64,000 nucleotides of DNA, from NCBI GenBank assembly GCA_021234155.1, contig JAJEKV010000003.1:10852413-10916412 (forward strand), read 5' to 3'. Positions 1 through 13,600 of the stretch are shown here, piece after piece (position 1 is the stretch's first letter; the number at the start of each line of letters is the position of its first letter). Source of the stretch: Isoetes taiwanensis. Lineage: Eukaryota > Streptophyta > Lycopodiopsida > Isoetales > Isoetaceae. The position numbers and the translations under genes were made by a program. The notes beneath the pieces are model-generated. The model worked only from the letters and a program-made list of their open reading frames with translations, searched no databases and was not told the origin of the DNA.

Positions 1-217
1 TGGCTTTACGATGAGAAATGATTGAGCATTGTTTTGTTCTTTGTGAACAACTGGCATCAGTTTGGGCTTGGGTTCAACATATGTTCAATGTCAAAAGGTT
101 CTATTGGGGTGTTGCTGCATTATTGGTCAAAAACCAAAATTAGCATTTTTTGGAGATAAGCATGTCTATTTGAGTTACTACAACGAGGCCTCATGATAAA
201 GTGGTTGTATGGAAAGG

Positions 218-2034
218 TGTGACGAGCCTGCCGAGTTGACCCACTTGGCAACTTGGGATCTTGTCAAAACTTTCACTAATTCTAGGTTGGTATTATGGTG
301 AAGAATTGAATCTTCCTTTTGCACAGTTGAAATTATATACTCCAAACCCAATGGAAAAATACTTATGAATTCAATGTAATTATATAAAGTTAACATCCAA
401 AAAGTTCACTATTCTCAACAAATATAACACCTAACTGTGAACAATTCAACCAAGAAGCTTCGCTCAACCACGATCCTCAGTTGCACTGCTGCCATCCCTT
501 GCTTATTCACTGCACATGCTCACTGGGGTTAGTCCTCGTGACTAAGTGGGGATCCCTGGCTGCCACTGCATGCTTGGAAATACTCCAGAATCTTGGATAC
601 AAAAACATAAGCACAAGCAAACAAAAGATTCTAGGTAAGTACAGTACTAGACAATGACAACATAATCCAACGAAATACCAAACTCTGAGCGACAAAAGCA
701 AAGAACATAGCCAAAATAACAAAGCATCAGAAACATAGCTCCGGGGCAATGGGAAGCTCAGCCAGCCTACATGCAGGCCCTATTAGCAGAGAAATGCCCA
801 GCCAGCTCACATTCCGAGCCCCGTTGGTGGGGTAAACCTCGTATGCGCATACCCTTCCCAGCCCACGTCTGGCGCTGGAGGACCTCTTACCATGGAGTCA
901 CAAGAGTTGACGCACAACCTCACCAGGAAGCTACGCCTGTGAGGAAGACATGCCCCGTGTCACAGAGTACAAGAATACCACAGAGAATCAGCGATGAACA
1001 TGAGCATGCCGGAGCAACCTAGGCCACCGAACCCAGAAGCCCGACCCCGGAGGTTCCAAGTACATAATCAAAAGACCAAGACAACAATAGAACAATGCAA
1101 AGATCATGACATGTGATGTGATGTTCATTAGAATATTTACTAAACACAGGTGCCTAGATCATACTCTGCCCCTTGCTGAGGTTGCCCATATATGTTGAAG
1201 TAGCTTATCCAATGCTCCATGTTTACCTTCATGTAATTCCCTTGCCAAAGTTACTCATACATCCTAAACCATGTTGAAGTAGCAACTCAACGATGAAGAC
1301 CTTGATAGCAATCCAACCATCGATGCTGAACCCTGCCCTTTTGGCTGCAGATCTATAACCTTACCAACATATCAAGAGCGCTATGATCACAATACAAACA
1401 TGTCGAGGAAGTCACAAGCATGGTTGTTATATTGATGCGAATCCAACACCTATGTACTTCATCAGTTACGCCAACACTGCTCCATGCCATAGCCATTCTC
1501 AAAAGCCCCCATAAGCTTTCTATGACTCTCTTGGCCAAACTATTCAATCCAGATCATGCCTTACCTTCAAAGTTCCATCTCAATAGCTATAATTCAATCA
1601 TGAGCTATGGTTTTAATACATTTTATCATAAGCCTACTTTCCATAACTAACGGAAAATCTCAAAACCCAGCACTTTCACTTAAGAATAAATGTAACATGA
1701 TGATCGCAACTGCATGTAATCCTTGCCGCATTATCCTGAATCATAGCTCCACCTTTAGGAGCCAAAACAACACAAATGGCACAATTATTGAGCTTCATGC
1801 TTAACTCACCGATTAGCTACCCAGGTGCTCATATTTTCCTTTACTTCTATCAAGGAGGATCTACTTAAGAGCCATCTCATAGGTCAATCTGTCAGGTTCT
1901 TTACCATCTTAAAGTTATCAACCTTTATATTTCATACTAATTCAATTAGATTACAATCATTCAAAGTAATAGATTTCCTTACTGTTACTATTCTTGTGAC
2001 TATTCTGAGCAATCTGTGGCAGTCTTCACTGGTT
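218..2034 (-). mobile_element. LTR-A element, 3' LTR (U5 end at 218)
   Basis: The terminus TGTGACGAGCCTGCCGAGTT at 218 matches the end at 9877 and, reverse-complemented, the end at 17697, so this is the 3' (U5) end of one LTR family lying on the minus strand. About 600 bp of homology to the other two copies is visible (218 to about 830). Those copies are truncated there, so the other boundary cannot be set by comparison. On the minus strand the 843-bp array at 2035 reads into this segment through a diverged version of the array's own start (TGCCACAGATTG against TGTAACAGACCTG). I therefore infer that 218-2034 is the rest of one long LTR whose beginning is the array. The bases left of the terminus are AAAGG (213-217). 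No open frame here resembles a protein I know; the small ORFs are incidental. Confidence 0.6.
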
Positions 2035-5000
2035 CCATCCACATACAAGGCAATTAAGCCCCATCCAAAAGGTTTATTTCTTAATTAACTCCTTAAAATA
2101 GCAACAAATACTAAACCAAAGCAACATAGAGAAAAGTAAATACATATAAACAACAGAAAATGAAACATGACCAGTTAGTTCTAAACTTGTAGATGTCCAG
2201 CAAAGAAGATTCAAGATATGCCAAATCTGTTGATTCAAGCTCACATTGGCACTTCCCAAGCATTTTTAGATCTTCTTGCCTCTGAATCAGTCCTTCTAGA
2301 TATGTTTCTACTCACTTATCTTCCGTAGCCTTATGAGCCTCCAACAAATTCATAAATATTCGGATGCAAAAATCATGTACAGACTATTCATGGCAACTCA
2401 TAGCATCTCAATTGATCAATCGCAAAATGCCACCTGATAATTTCTTCATTCATAGACCTCTGGACCACTTGCAATTGATTGTGCCTCGAAAGATCGTCTT
2501 CTAACTCCAAGAATCAAACTACAGAAGAACATACATAGTGCAGTCAATTCTGACTCAGCATCACTATTTATGTCATAACTTTTGCATACAGATGAGTTTC
2601 CACCTGATCAGACCTATTCCGGAAAGCTTACTATAAAAGCTTTCCAGCAAAAGAAAAATCACCTGAAAAGGATCTCGGGTTGCCGAGATATGATGCTTCA
2701 AAAATCGGGCTCCAACACTGCCCAGAATTGCTCCCTGCCTTCATGCTCTGCAACAATCCTTTTGCCAAACAGAGGAAACCTTGAACTCATGCTGGATACA
2801 TGTTATACATGTGTACATACATACATAAGTACATATACTGGCCCATCAAGTGCCCAGGTCTGTTACAGTCTCCCCTTCCATCCATATACAAGGCAACTAA
2901 GCCCCATCCAAAAGGTTTATTTCTTAATTAACTCCTTAAAATAGCAACAAATACTAAACCAAAGCAACATAGAGAAAAGTAAATACATATAAACAACAAA
3001 AAATGAAACATGACCGGTTAGTTCTAAACTTGTAGATGTCCAGCAAAGAAGATTCAAGATATGCCAAATCTGTTGATTCAAGCCCACATTGGCACTTCCC
3101 AAGCATTTTCCGATCTTCTTGCCTCTGAATCAGTCCTTCTAGATATGTTTCTACTCACTTATCTTCCGTAGCCTTATGAGCCTCCAACAAATTCATAAAT
3201 ATTCGGATGCAAAAATCATGTACAGACTAATCATGGCAACTCATAGCATCTCAATTGATCAATCGCAAAATTCCACCTGATAATTTCTTCATTCATAGAC
3301 CTCTGGACCCCTTGCAATTGATTGTGCCTCGAAAGATCGTCTTCTAACTCCAAGAATCAAACTACAGAAGAACATACATAGTGCAGTCAATTCTGACTCA
3401 GCATCACTATTTATATCATAACTTTTGCATACAGATGAGTTTCCACCTGATCAGACCTATTCCGGAAAGCTTACTATAAAATCTTTCCAGGAAAAGAAAA
3501 ATCACCTGAAAACGATCTCGGGTTGCCGAGATATGATGCTTCAAAAATCGGGCTCCAACACTGCCCAGAATTGCTCCCTGCCTTCATGCTCTGCAACAAT
3601 CCTTTTGCCAAACAGACGAAACCTTGAACTCATGCTGGATACATGTTATACATGTGTACATACGTACATAAGTACATATACTGGCCCATCAAGTGTCCAG
3701 GTCTGTTACAGTCTCCCCTTCCATCCACATACAAGGCAACTAAGCCCCATCCAAAAGGTTTATTTCTTAATTAACTCCTTAAAATAGCAACAAATACTAA
3801 ACCAAAGCAACATAGAGAAAAGTAAATACATATAAACAACAGAAAATGAAACATGACCGGTTAGTTCTAAACTTGTAGATGTCCAGCAAAGAAGATTCAA
3901 GATATGCCAAATCTGTTGATTCAAGCCCACATTGGCACTTCCCAAGCATTTTCCGATCTTCTTGCCTCTGAATCAGTCCTTCTAGATATGTTTCTACTCA
4001 CTTATCTTCCGTAGCCTTATGAGCCTCCAACAAATTCATAAATATTCGGATGCAAAAATCATGTACAGACTAATCATGGCAACTCATAGCATCTCAATTG
4101 ATCAATCGCAAAATGCCACCTGATAATTTCTTCATTCATAGACCTCTGGACCCCTTGCAATTGATTGTGCCTCGAAAGATCGTCTTCTAACTCCAAGAAT
4201 CAAACTACAGAAGAACATACATAGTGCAGTCAATTCTGACTCAGCATCACTATTTATGTCATAACTTTTGCATACAGATGAGTTTCCACCTGATCAGACC
4301 TATTCCGGAAAGCTTACTATAAAATCTTTCCAGCAAAAGAAAAATCACCTGAAAACGATCTCGGGTTGCCGAGATATGATGCTTCAAAAACCGGGCTCCA
4401 ACACTGCCCAGAATTGCTCCCTGCCTTCATGCTCTGCAACAATCCTTTTGCCAAACAGATGAAACCTTGAACTCATGCTGGATACATGTTATACATGTGT
4501 ACATACATACATAAGTACATATACTGGCCCATCAAGTGCCCAGGTCTGTTACAGTCTCCCCTTCCATCCACATACAAGGCAACTAAGCCCCATCCAAAAG
4601 GTTTATTTCTTAATTAACTCCTTAAAATAGCAACAAATACTAAACCAAAGCAACATAGAGAAAAGTAAATACATATAAACAACAGAAAATGAAACATGAC
4701 CGGTTAGTTCTAAACTTGTAGATGTCCAGCAAAGAAGATTCAAGATATGCCAAATCTGTTGATTCAAGCCCACATTGGCACTTCCCAAGCATTTTCCGAT
4801 CTTCTTGCCTCTGAATCAGTCCTTCTAGATATGTTTCTACTCACTTATCTTCCGTAGCCTTATGAGCCTCCAACAAATTCATAAATATTCGGATGCAAAA
4901 ATCATGTACAGACTAATCATGGCAACTCATAGCATCTCAATTGATCAATCGCAAAATTCCACCTGATAATTTCTTCACTCATAGACCTCTGGACCCCTTG

Positions 5001-5336
5001 CAATTGATTGTGCCTCGAAAGATCGTCTTCTAACTCCAAGAATCAAACTACAGAAGAACATACATAGTGCAGTCAATTCTGACTCAGCATCACTATTTAT
5101 GTCATAACTTTTGCATACAGATGAGTTTCCACCTGATCAGACCTATTCCGGAAAGCTTACTATAAAATCTTTCCAGCAAAAGAAAAATCACCTGAAAAGG
5201 ATCTCGGGTTGCCGAGATATGATGCTTCAAAAATTGGGCTCCAACACTGCCCAGAATTGCTCCCTGCCTTCATGCTCTGCAACAATCCTTTTGCCAAACA
5301 GACGAAACCTTGAACTCATGCTGGATATATGTTATA
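2035..5336 (-). repeat. 843-bp tandem repeat array 1 (about 3.9 units)
   Basis: The same sequence recurs at intervals of exactly 843 bp; for example the segment starting at 2582 recurs at 3425, 4268 and 5111. Written on the minus strand, each unit runs from TGTAACAGACCTGGGC to GGATGGAAGGGGAGAC. The joint therefore looks like a retroelement polypurine tract followed by an LTR start. The left edge fades into diverged sequence near 2035. The right edge stops abruptly inside a gypsy reverse transcriptase at about 5333-5338. Units differ by scattered substitutions only. A roughly 120-codon frame and a 61-codon antisense frame stay open in most units, but this follows from recent duplication and I do not call them genes. 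Confidence 0.93.
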
Positions 5337-8015
5337 TATCTCAGTCACCCGCAGGAGCTGCCATCTTCTTTGTTTCCAAGAAGGATGGTTCTTTGCGGCT
5401 CGTTGTGGATTATCGCGGCCTCAATAAGATCACTGTGCGTAATCGGTATCCTCTCCCTTTGATTCCAGAGTTACTTGAGCGGCTACAAGGTGCAGGATAC
5501 TTCACGAAAATTGATCTTCGAGGTGCCTATAATCTTATCTGTATCAGGGAAGGTGATAAGTGGAAGACAACCTTTTGAACTCGGTATGGTCATTTTGAGT
5601 ATACCGTCATGCCTTTCGGCCTTACCAATGCTCCAGCGGTCTTTCAGCACATGGCTAACAATGTTTTTTCGCGAGTTTTTGGATCTTTTTGTTATCCTCT
5701 ATCTAGATGATACTCTGGTTTATTCGAAGACTTTGGAAGAGCATGAAGAACATGTCAGGAAGGTCCTTCAAAAGCTACGGGAACATGGACTTCATGCCAA
5801 GCTGGAGAAGTGTCAGTTCGAGCTCGAGTTTCTGGCTATTGCATCACGTCTCAGGATATTACTATGGATCTAGAGAAGTTCAGCACAGTTCTTGATTGGG
5901 GAACACCTTCCTCAGTTAAAGATGTACAGTGCTTCTTGGGGTTTGCCAATTTTTATCGCCACTTCATCAAGGACTATTCGGAGATCGTCTTGCCTTTGAC
6001 ACGTCTCACCAGGAAGGAGAATCAGCATTCATCACTCTAAAGCATGTAGCAGCACCTGTTCTTGCACACCCGGATCCTACGCGTCCCTATATTCTCGAAG
6101 CTGATGCATCAGATTTTGCTCTTGGCAGCATCTTGTCGCAAGAGGAGGATGATCATGAGTTGCACCCAATCGCCTATCATTTCCGAAAGTTCCAAACTGC
6201 AGAAATCAACTATCCTATTTACGATAAGGAACTTTTGGCGATTGTTGACTCTTTTCAGGAGTGGCGACGATTTCTTGAGGGTTCTCCTCATAAGGTGATT
6301 GTGTATACGAACCATCGCAATCTGGAGTATTTTCAGTCTGCTCGAGTTCTTAATCGTCGTCAGGCTCGGTGGCATACATAGGTGCTATCTCGCTTTGATT
6401 TCATCATCAAGTTTCGGCCAGGCACGCTTCAAGGGAAACCAGATGCTCTTTCTCGCAGATCTTATTTTGAACCTAAGGCAGAGAAGCTAGCATTTGATCA
6501 GCAATCACAGGTTATTCTAGGACCTGATCGTTTACAGCTCATGGCCATCACTGTTCGAGAGGCCTCATGATACATCCTTGTTGGAGTCTGTTCGAGCATC
6601 TCTTCTTTTTGATCTATTGGCGCAGGACATAATATCACAGCTTGGCTCAACATCATCTTCTCGACAAATGAGGTTGGACTATGATCATTTTGAGGTTCGA
6701 GATGGACTTCTGTTTCATGATGGATTCATGTATATTTCGGATGGTGCCCCTCGACTTCAAGTTCTGCAGTCCTGTCACGATTCTCCTCTCACTGGCCATT
6801 TTCGCATTGCCAAGACTCTGGAACTTATTGCTCGAGATTATTGGTGACCAAGTCTCTGCTGTACTGTTGAGACTTAAGTACGCTCATGTGATATTTGCTG
6901 TCATGCAAAAGCTCCCAAGCACCGCCCACATGGCCTGCTTCAGCCTTTACCAGTTCCAGCCGGTCCTTGGAAGAGTATTTCGGTAGATTTTATTGTCGAG
7001 CTTCCATCCTCCCAGGGCCATGCCACCATCCTTGTTGTTGTTGACCGTTTTTTCAAGATGGCACATTTCATTCCTTGCAGCACTTCTATCTCCAGTGAAG
7101 CCACAGCGGTTCTCTTGCTTCGAGAGGTGGTTCAACTCCATGGCTTACCAGATAACATTGTCAGTAACTGCGGCCCTCAGTTTATTGCTAGCTTTTGGAA
7201 GCATCTATTGCAACTCTTGCATGTGGAACGTTTGCTCTCTTCCGGACATCACCCAGAGACCAATGGGTAGGTGGAGCGCACTAATCAAACACTTGAGCAG
7301 TATTTGCGATGCTTCATCAATTATCAGCAGGATGACTGGGTTGATTGGCTACCGCTGGCAGAATTTTCTTACAATAATTCTGTCCATGCCTCCACAGGCC
7401 AGACTCTGTTCTTTATTAATTTCGGCAATGCATTTCCGGTGGCCTTTCAATGCTTCTGGATATGACTCAGTCAATTTCAGTGCCGAGGACAGGCTCGAGA
7501 AGCTCCGCATGCTCCAGCATGATCTTCAGCACCATCTCCTCTAGGCCCAAGCACATTATCGTTATCATGCAGATCAACACCATCATGACGCTCTTCATTT
7601 TGCTGTTGGTGATCTTGTTTGGCTCTTGCGTCGGATTTGGCGACAGCTCGCCCTTGTAACAAGCTCGACTACCAGCGCTTAGGTTCCTATCGGATCATTG
7701 AACGAGTTGGTGATGCTGCTTTCCGTCTTGAGCTTCCGCTATCAGTTCGGCTTCACCCAGTGTTTCATGTGTCTTTGTTGGAACCCTATATGGCGAATCC
7801 ATTTCTAGATCGAGTACCGCCACCTCCACCACCAGTCGCGATTGATGATCATGAGGAGTTTGAGGTTCGAAAGATTCTGGACTCCAAGTTTCTTCGTCGA
7901 CGATTGTATTACTTTGTCGATTGGGAAGGTTTAGAACCTGGGAGCCTGCCGAGAATCTGACTAATGCGCCTGACAAAATTGCGGAGTTTCCAGCTCCGAG
8001 GACTCGTCGCCGTCG
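5337..8015 (+). pseudogene. Chromovirus pol block C: RT, RNase H, integrase, chromodomain (broken)
   Basis: This block encodes the C-terminal part of a Ty3/gypsy polyprotein. In order it shows RT from [20 protein letters not shown], the palm motif YLDD (about 5702-5713), RNase H with an EADASDFALGSILSQ motif (about 6100), and the linker before integrase. Integrase follows with the GHF-type zinc region (about 6790) and the core VVVDRF (about 7040). A C-terminal chromodomain follows (FEVRKILDS, VDWEGL, TWEPAENL; 7855-7965), which makes it a chromovirus. It is dead: there is a TGA after WKTTF at 5576, stops near 6379 and 7267, and several frameshifts. The second catalytic integrase Asp is replaced (SNCGPQF where SDRGPQF is usual). 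The RT begins in mid-domain because array 1 abuts it; the missing N-terminal part is at 22426-23230 on the other strand. An LTR follows at 8016. Confidence 0.9.
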
Positions 8016-8491
8016 TAGGACGACCATACGGATATTCGTATCATACAAACATTATACTCGTATGTACAAAAGATGGTCGTCACACGGATGCAGAAGAGTA
8101 GTTGCACAAGACAAGGTTTGAACTCGCAACCTTCCAGTTGCGAATCACACACCCTTGCCAAGTGCCCTACCAATATTTGTTAAAGACATCTCTTCACGTC
8201 TTCCTCATATGTGGGACTATCTCCAGGAGGTTCTAGAATATTCTAGAACCTAAATGCATGCGCGACACTTGGCGCGATCTCATCCATTGAAGTCACGCGA
8301 TCCTGACCGTTGGCCTAGATATATAAGGAGGCACCTCCTTCTTGTCGAACCATTCCGGTTCAACGCCAGGCATCTGTGTTGTGTTCCTGCTTGCCTTCGG
8401 ACGGGTTCATATATCAGATTCTTTGCTGAACTTGGCATATTTCTTCCATATTTTCCACGTATTTTCCTTGTTTTCGCGTAGGTTCATGACG
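8016..8491 (+). mobile_element. Chromovirus 3' LTR
   Basis: This segment matches 31139-31648 along its length, apart from two small deletions and scattered substitutions, and follows the chromodomain in the right order for a 3' LTR. The expected terminal TG is mutated here, and the last base of the final TCATGACA reads G. The bases after it, GGCAC (8492-8496), equal the five bases before the 5' LTR at 31134-31138. A TATA box (TATATAAG, 8320-8327) is followed 32 nt downstream by ATTCCGGTTCAA (8352-8363), the exact reverse complement of the segment just inside the 5' LTR at 31651-31662. No clear polypurine tract is visible before 8016. Confidence 0.88.
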
Positions 8492-8496
8492 GGCAC

Positions 8497-9876
8497 CTCT
8501 CATTTCGTTTATGGTCATTTATGATTGAGGGCACCTATGATTTTGAAATATGAAATATGAGTTCGCCTAAAGTTTTCATGGAATATGTGATCCTTATACA
8601 GCTTCGCCTAAGGTTTTAGAATATAAAGTACGAGGGCTCGAACCTCTGCCAGAATAACTCAATGTCTTAATAAGACTACTTTGACCACTATAACCAGTGA
8701 GCTAATGTGATTATTTTTTATCTTAAATCTATATTTGTTTTTTGTAACAATAAATTCAATTGTTTTAGGGATATGGTCTATGGTTTTAGGAATTGTTATT
8801 TTCACATCCATATCAAATCCCCTTGGAACCCCCTGTTATATTTTGAAGTACAAACTTTCTGGGCTTGTAATAAACAATTTGCACGAGTAGAGTCAAAGGC
8901 TATATGGGTATACACATCCTTCACCATATGTAGGTCTTGCATCTGGACGTCTACGAAATCAAATGGAAGTGTTTGATCCATATTAGGATATCAAAGGGAT
9001 TTTTGTGCTTGTAAGACCAGTTGTGATGGGTTGACATTGTTAGTTTTTGCTCCCTATCGAGGAACCAAATCTCACTCATTATAATGAGGTATTTGTCTAG
9101 GAACCTATCACTAGAAAGAATATTCCTTATCCATATAGCTACCTTGTTAACCACTGAAGACCATACATTTTGTTTCGTTGGTTCAAAAGAAGCCATCGGC
9201 CGTGATAATCCCAAACAACGTAGGGAGCTGTTTGCAAGAGTTAACCGCTAAAGAAGCTAAAGATGGAGGTGAAACTACTCCTGCTTAAGCAAGCTTAGTT
9301 TATTGCGAAATTAATGAATATGTGCTTTTTTAGCTTCTAAACAAAATGAGTTTCCCAGAACGATCAACAAACCTTGGTCACTTCTCAATATGCGTAAGAT
9401 GGCTCTTACCTTAACTGCACCTTGCCATGGTCATAAATGGCAAGTGGGTCTTTCATAAGACCTTCTAGGTGGAGATGCTACTTTTGCATAAAAATACCTC
9501 AATAGCTACTCATGATCCAACTAAATATAATCGAAAACTATGAATATGTAACTTTAAACTACTTTCAATGTAGAAGCGACAATGATTTTGTGCTTTCAAC
9601 AAATATTAATAGATAAATAATGTCTTACTCCTAGAAAGTGGTTAACAATGGTAATTTTCTTACGTCCATGATCATGTCCATTCTTATATACATAGCATAT
9701 TATGTTTTGATATTCCTTTACCACAAATCCCTCTCTTGTCATTTGTTGGAGGGAAAGAGCTTTCAATGGGAAAGAATTTTTGTAGAGATGTGTTACCCCT
9801 TTATATTACAAAGGTTATAAAGTACAAGTTAAAATAGTGGAGGAACTTCATCATGAACTAAAAGCAAGAAACCTTT
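8497..9876. other. Unassigned AT-rich spacer
   Basis: No gene or element is recognisable. A few frames of 60-90 codons exist, for example a minus-strand one at 8951-9214, but they show no motif, signal peptide or membrane segment that I can interpret. The last five bases before the LTR, CCTTT (9872-9876), are the reverse complement of AAAGG at 213-217, which matters for the inversion described under findings. Confidence 0.5.
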
Positions 9877-10470
9877 TGTGACGAGCCTGCCGAGTTGACC
9901 CTCCAGGCAACTCGGGATCTTGTCAAAACTTGCATATTCTAGCTTGTTAATGTGGTGAAGAATTGAATCTTCCTTTTGCACAATTGAAACTTAAACCATT
10001 ACTAGATATCCATCCTCACTGAGATACAATATAATTCCCACTATCCATCAAGAATACAAATTCAAAGGATGTACTATCCACAATACTCTCATTGTATATG
10101 CATAAACACTGCTAAGCAAGCTAACCAAAAGCTTTTTAACTTCAGATCATAACCACGATCCTCAGCTACATTGCTGCCATCCACACAACCACTGCCTTAC
10201 CTGTTCACTACACATGCACTCACTGGGGTTAGTCCTCGTGACTAAGTGGGGATCCCTGGCTGCCTCTGCATGCATGGAAATACTCTGGAAATCTTGGATA
10301 AGCACAAACACAGACAAAAAATCCTACGTGAGTACAGTGCTAAGACAATGACAACATAATCCAAGGAACATCAGAAGCAAAGATATAGTCACAAATACCA
10401 ACCATCATGACACATAGCTCTGGGACAATGGGAAGCTCAGCCAGCCTACATGCAGGCCCTGTTAGCAGAG
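9877..10470 (-). mobile_element. LTR-A copy 2, left arm of an inverted LTR pair (part 1)
   Basis: The sequence starts with TGTGACGAGCCTGCCG and follows copy 1 closely, so it is the U5 end of the same LTR on the minus strand. It is interrupted at 10470 by a copia element and resumes at 17049 after the 5-bp duplication CAGAG. No primer-binding site lies outside the terminus. The arm ends near 17080, where it meets a copy of the same LTR in the opposite orientation. Confidence 0.85.
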
Positions 10471-10657
10471 TATTAAATATATGGTAATCTTATTGATATG
10501 AAGCAGGAAGAGCCCCTGCCGTGGCTTACAGAAGAATAGAGAATGGAATTGGATGAAACGGTTTTCAGGTTAAGCGTAGGCATGCCGTTTCCATCCAGCA
10601 GTCGTGTATGTTGAGGATGTGGCATCTTCAGCAGGACAGCTGAACACCTCTCCAACA
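10471..10657 (-). mobile_element. Copia-1 3' LTR
   Basis: On the minus strand the LTR runs from TGTTGGAGAGG to CATATATTTAATA. It matches 16830-17043 except for an internal deletion of about 27 bp in this copy. The target duplication CAGAG is at 10466-10470 and again at 17044-17048. The ends are TG..TA and not TG..CA, a known non-canonical variant. The adjoining 10658-10667 reads AAGTGGGAG on the minus strand, a typical copia polypurine tract. Confidence 0.93.
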
Positions 10658-13600
10658 CTCCCACTTGTTCCAGGTCCTGCATCTTCACTTATTCTGATCA
10701 CTCCAAGAACAACTCGGTGTTTCTCAAACTTTTCTTTACTCAATGGCTTTGTAAAGATATCAGCAGTCATCTCTTCAGTCCCAATGAACTTAAGCTTGAG
10801 ATTGCCATCACCTACTCGTTCTCTGATAAAGTGATACATGGTTTGAATATGCTTGGTTCTAGAATGATATTTAGGATTTTCTGATAATGCAATTGATCCC
10901 TGATTATCACTAAATATCATTGTTGGTTTTGATAGATCTTCAGCCCATAATCCATGAAGAAACTTCCTCAACCATATCGCTTCCTTCGCTGCATGTGTGG
11001 CAGCAATATATTCAGCCTCAGTACTAGATAAGGCAACTATGCTTTGCCTCTTTGAACTCCAGGAGATAGCTGCACTTCCAATTCTAAAACAGTACCCAGA
11101 AGTTGATCTTCTAGTTGCAATGTCCCCTGCCCAATCGGCATCTGTGAAACCTTCAAGAACAAATTCTGATCTCCCTCTTGCTTCAAAACATAAAGCATAG
11201 TCTACTGTTCCCTTCAAATATCTGAATATATGCTTAACACTTTGCCAATGTGCTGATCCAGGATTATCCATGTATTGTGATACAACACCTACTGCATATG
11301 CCAAATCTGGCTGTGTGCACACCATAGCATATATCAGACTTCCAACCGCTTGGCGATACGGGATACTCTTCATGTACTCAATCTCTTGTTGGCTGGTTGG
11401 AGACTGTTCTCTAGACAATTTCATACCAGTCTCCATTGGCGTGTTCACTGCCTTGCTATCTTGCATGCCAAATTTGGAGAGCATGTCATGGATATAGCGA
11501 CGCTGAGACATCATGATCTGCCTTCTCCCCCTGTCTCTAGTCACTTCTATCCCTAAACAATAATGTAACTCTCCAAAATCTTGCATTTCAAACTGCTTGC
11601 TGAGCTGATCCTTTAACCACTGAATTGCAGACATAGAATTACTTAGGATGATACAATTTTTTTTTATTTATTTATTTTTGAAGGCAAGATTTTTATGTTT
11701 TTATTAATAATATAATATGTAAATACATTTATTTCTGGCTCCATAGTAGCCTGATAGCCTAAACATTTCAGCACAATCCACCCAGGTATGAATAAAATGT
11801 AGAAGCACCATTACAACAATCCATCTGTCAGACTGATCCTGATATACCTGAAGATGAGACCCCTTTAAGATCCGCCTCCGAAAATGCAGTGAACAAGAAC
11901 AAACAAAGTGGAAGCTTCATCCCTCGCGTTAACTCGGCCCATACACTGTCTATATCACAGTACTACAGGAAGAATAAAAACACTTTTTCCAATTTCTCGT
12001 ACTTAAGAGTGTTATTCTCACCTTCTTCTTTGAGACATAGATGCAGAGGCCTCTCCCCAATGGGATGGTCCACCTTCACTTCACTGCCCATGAACACTTG
12101 CAATGGGTTTCCTCTTCCCTACGCTCTACCAACTGGATGAAAAAGTAAACTAAAGCCCCCCACCACTGGCTGGCTCATAACCCACCATTCAACCTGCTAG
12201 CAGCTGTAAGAGCATGTGGCCTCCCGTCCAATGTTCTCCTAGGATCAGTTGCCTTCAGGCATATTGCTTTCATGATGCACTCTACTGAAATCCACACCTC
12301 CTTTCAGCTGGGATGAAAGAGGGTCAACATGAAAGAACTAGGCTCCATTCAAGTTACATGCCATCACATCTATAACAATCAGGACTAAACCAAAACAGAA
12401 GAATGCTGCCACATGCACCCAAAGACCTCCACAGCAAAAGAGGATCGCTCAAGCTAAAGTCCGCCATTCTTGAGAAGTCTCCTTTGCTCACCCACACAGA
12501 GGGGACTGCTCAAAGACCAGCACACTAAATATATTCCAAAACTACTCCACCACCAGATAGACTACTGCAAGAATCATACCTTAGATGCCGGCTGAATAAT
12601 TCCAACGCACTCATCTTGCTGAGCCCAGTCTGTAGCAGATAAGAAATGTGATATACCCCAAACTGAATCTAATGCAGTAGTGAACATCAGGACTAGGACT
12701 GCACATTTCTTGTTCTTGCTTGCCCCAACTGAAACCTAACGCAATAACACATGATCTTTGAGCAGAAAATGTCCTTCCATGTTTAAAACGGGAAACACAA
12801 TCAAATGGTATTGCTCTAGCATCTGTCCGAAGTGAAACCGAATAATCCAGATAAGTTGAAGTCCCTAAACTGCAATAAGTGCAGCAGATCCTTGCTATAC
12901 AGCCTGCAGCCGTCTAGTACCCCCTAAGTTGCAGTGGGTGCATCGAATCCTTGCTACAGTGAGTGCAGTCGTCTAAGCTACAATGAGTGCAGCATATCCA
13001 GTCTAAATCTGAGAAAGAAATCTGGCTCAAGGCACACATCCAGAAAGGGAATAAAGCATACCATTATGATTTGGGCTCCTCCGTAGCAAGAACAGAGCTA
13101 ACAAAGCACGCCCTGTCGATGCAAGATTGGCTTCCCATTCTAGTTAAAACGTAGGAAGGAGACATGCGACTGTTCTAACCTCAGGGTCTTGTGCTTAAGG
13201 ATTCTTCAGAGCTAAGGCGAGCTCGAAATAAAACCCCTTTGCCACAGGTCTGAATCGTTGGGGCTCAGCAGAATGCTCCAATCCACAAAAAAAACTACAG
13301 AAACATAGAAGCCAGTGGTCAAGGATGATTTCCGACCACTCCTCCAGCAGAAATCTGAGGATTCTTTGCTCTGCACGAGATGGGCGGCCGCCTGCCGCCG
13401 CCCTAAGCGCAACCTAACCCTAACATCCCACCTAAGTTCAGCCGATGATACAATCATCAACATACAGCGCAACAATAAGGATATGCTTCTGATCAAGTTG
13501 GGTTTGATAGACATTGGAGTCTGCTGCATTACGGGTGAAGCCTAAGGATGCTAAATAACCATCAATCTTGTGGTACCACATCCGCGGTGACTGCTTCAAT

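Noticed and set aside
2035-5336. CRISPR-like regular repeat
   Set aside because: The unit is 843 bp with no short direct repeat plus spacers, and the context is eukaryotic.
8951-9214. 87-codon minus-strand frame
   Set aside because: No motif, no composition difference from the flanks, and no neighbouring exon.
13405-13430. Telomere-like CCTAACCCTAAC
   Set aside because: Less than two repeats within the GC-rich 5' end of a retroposon; no array.
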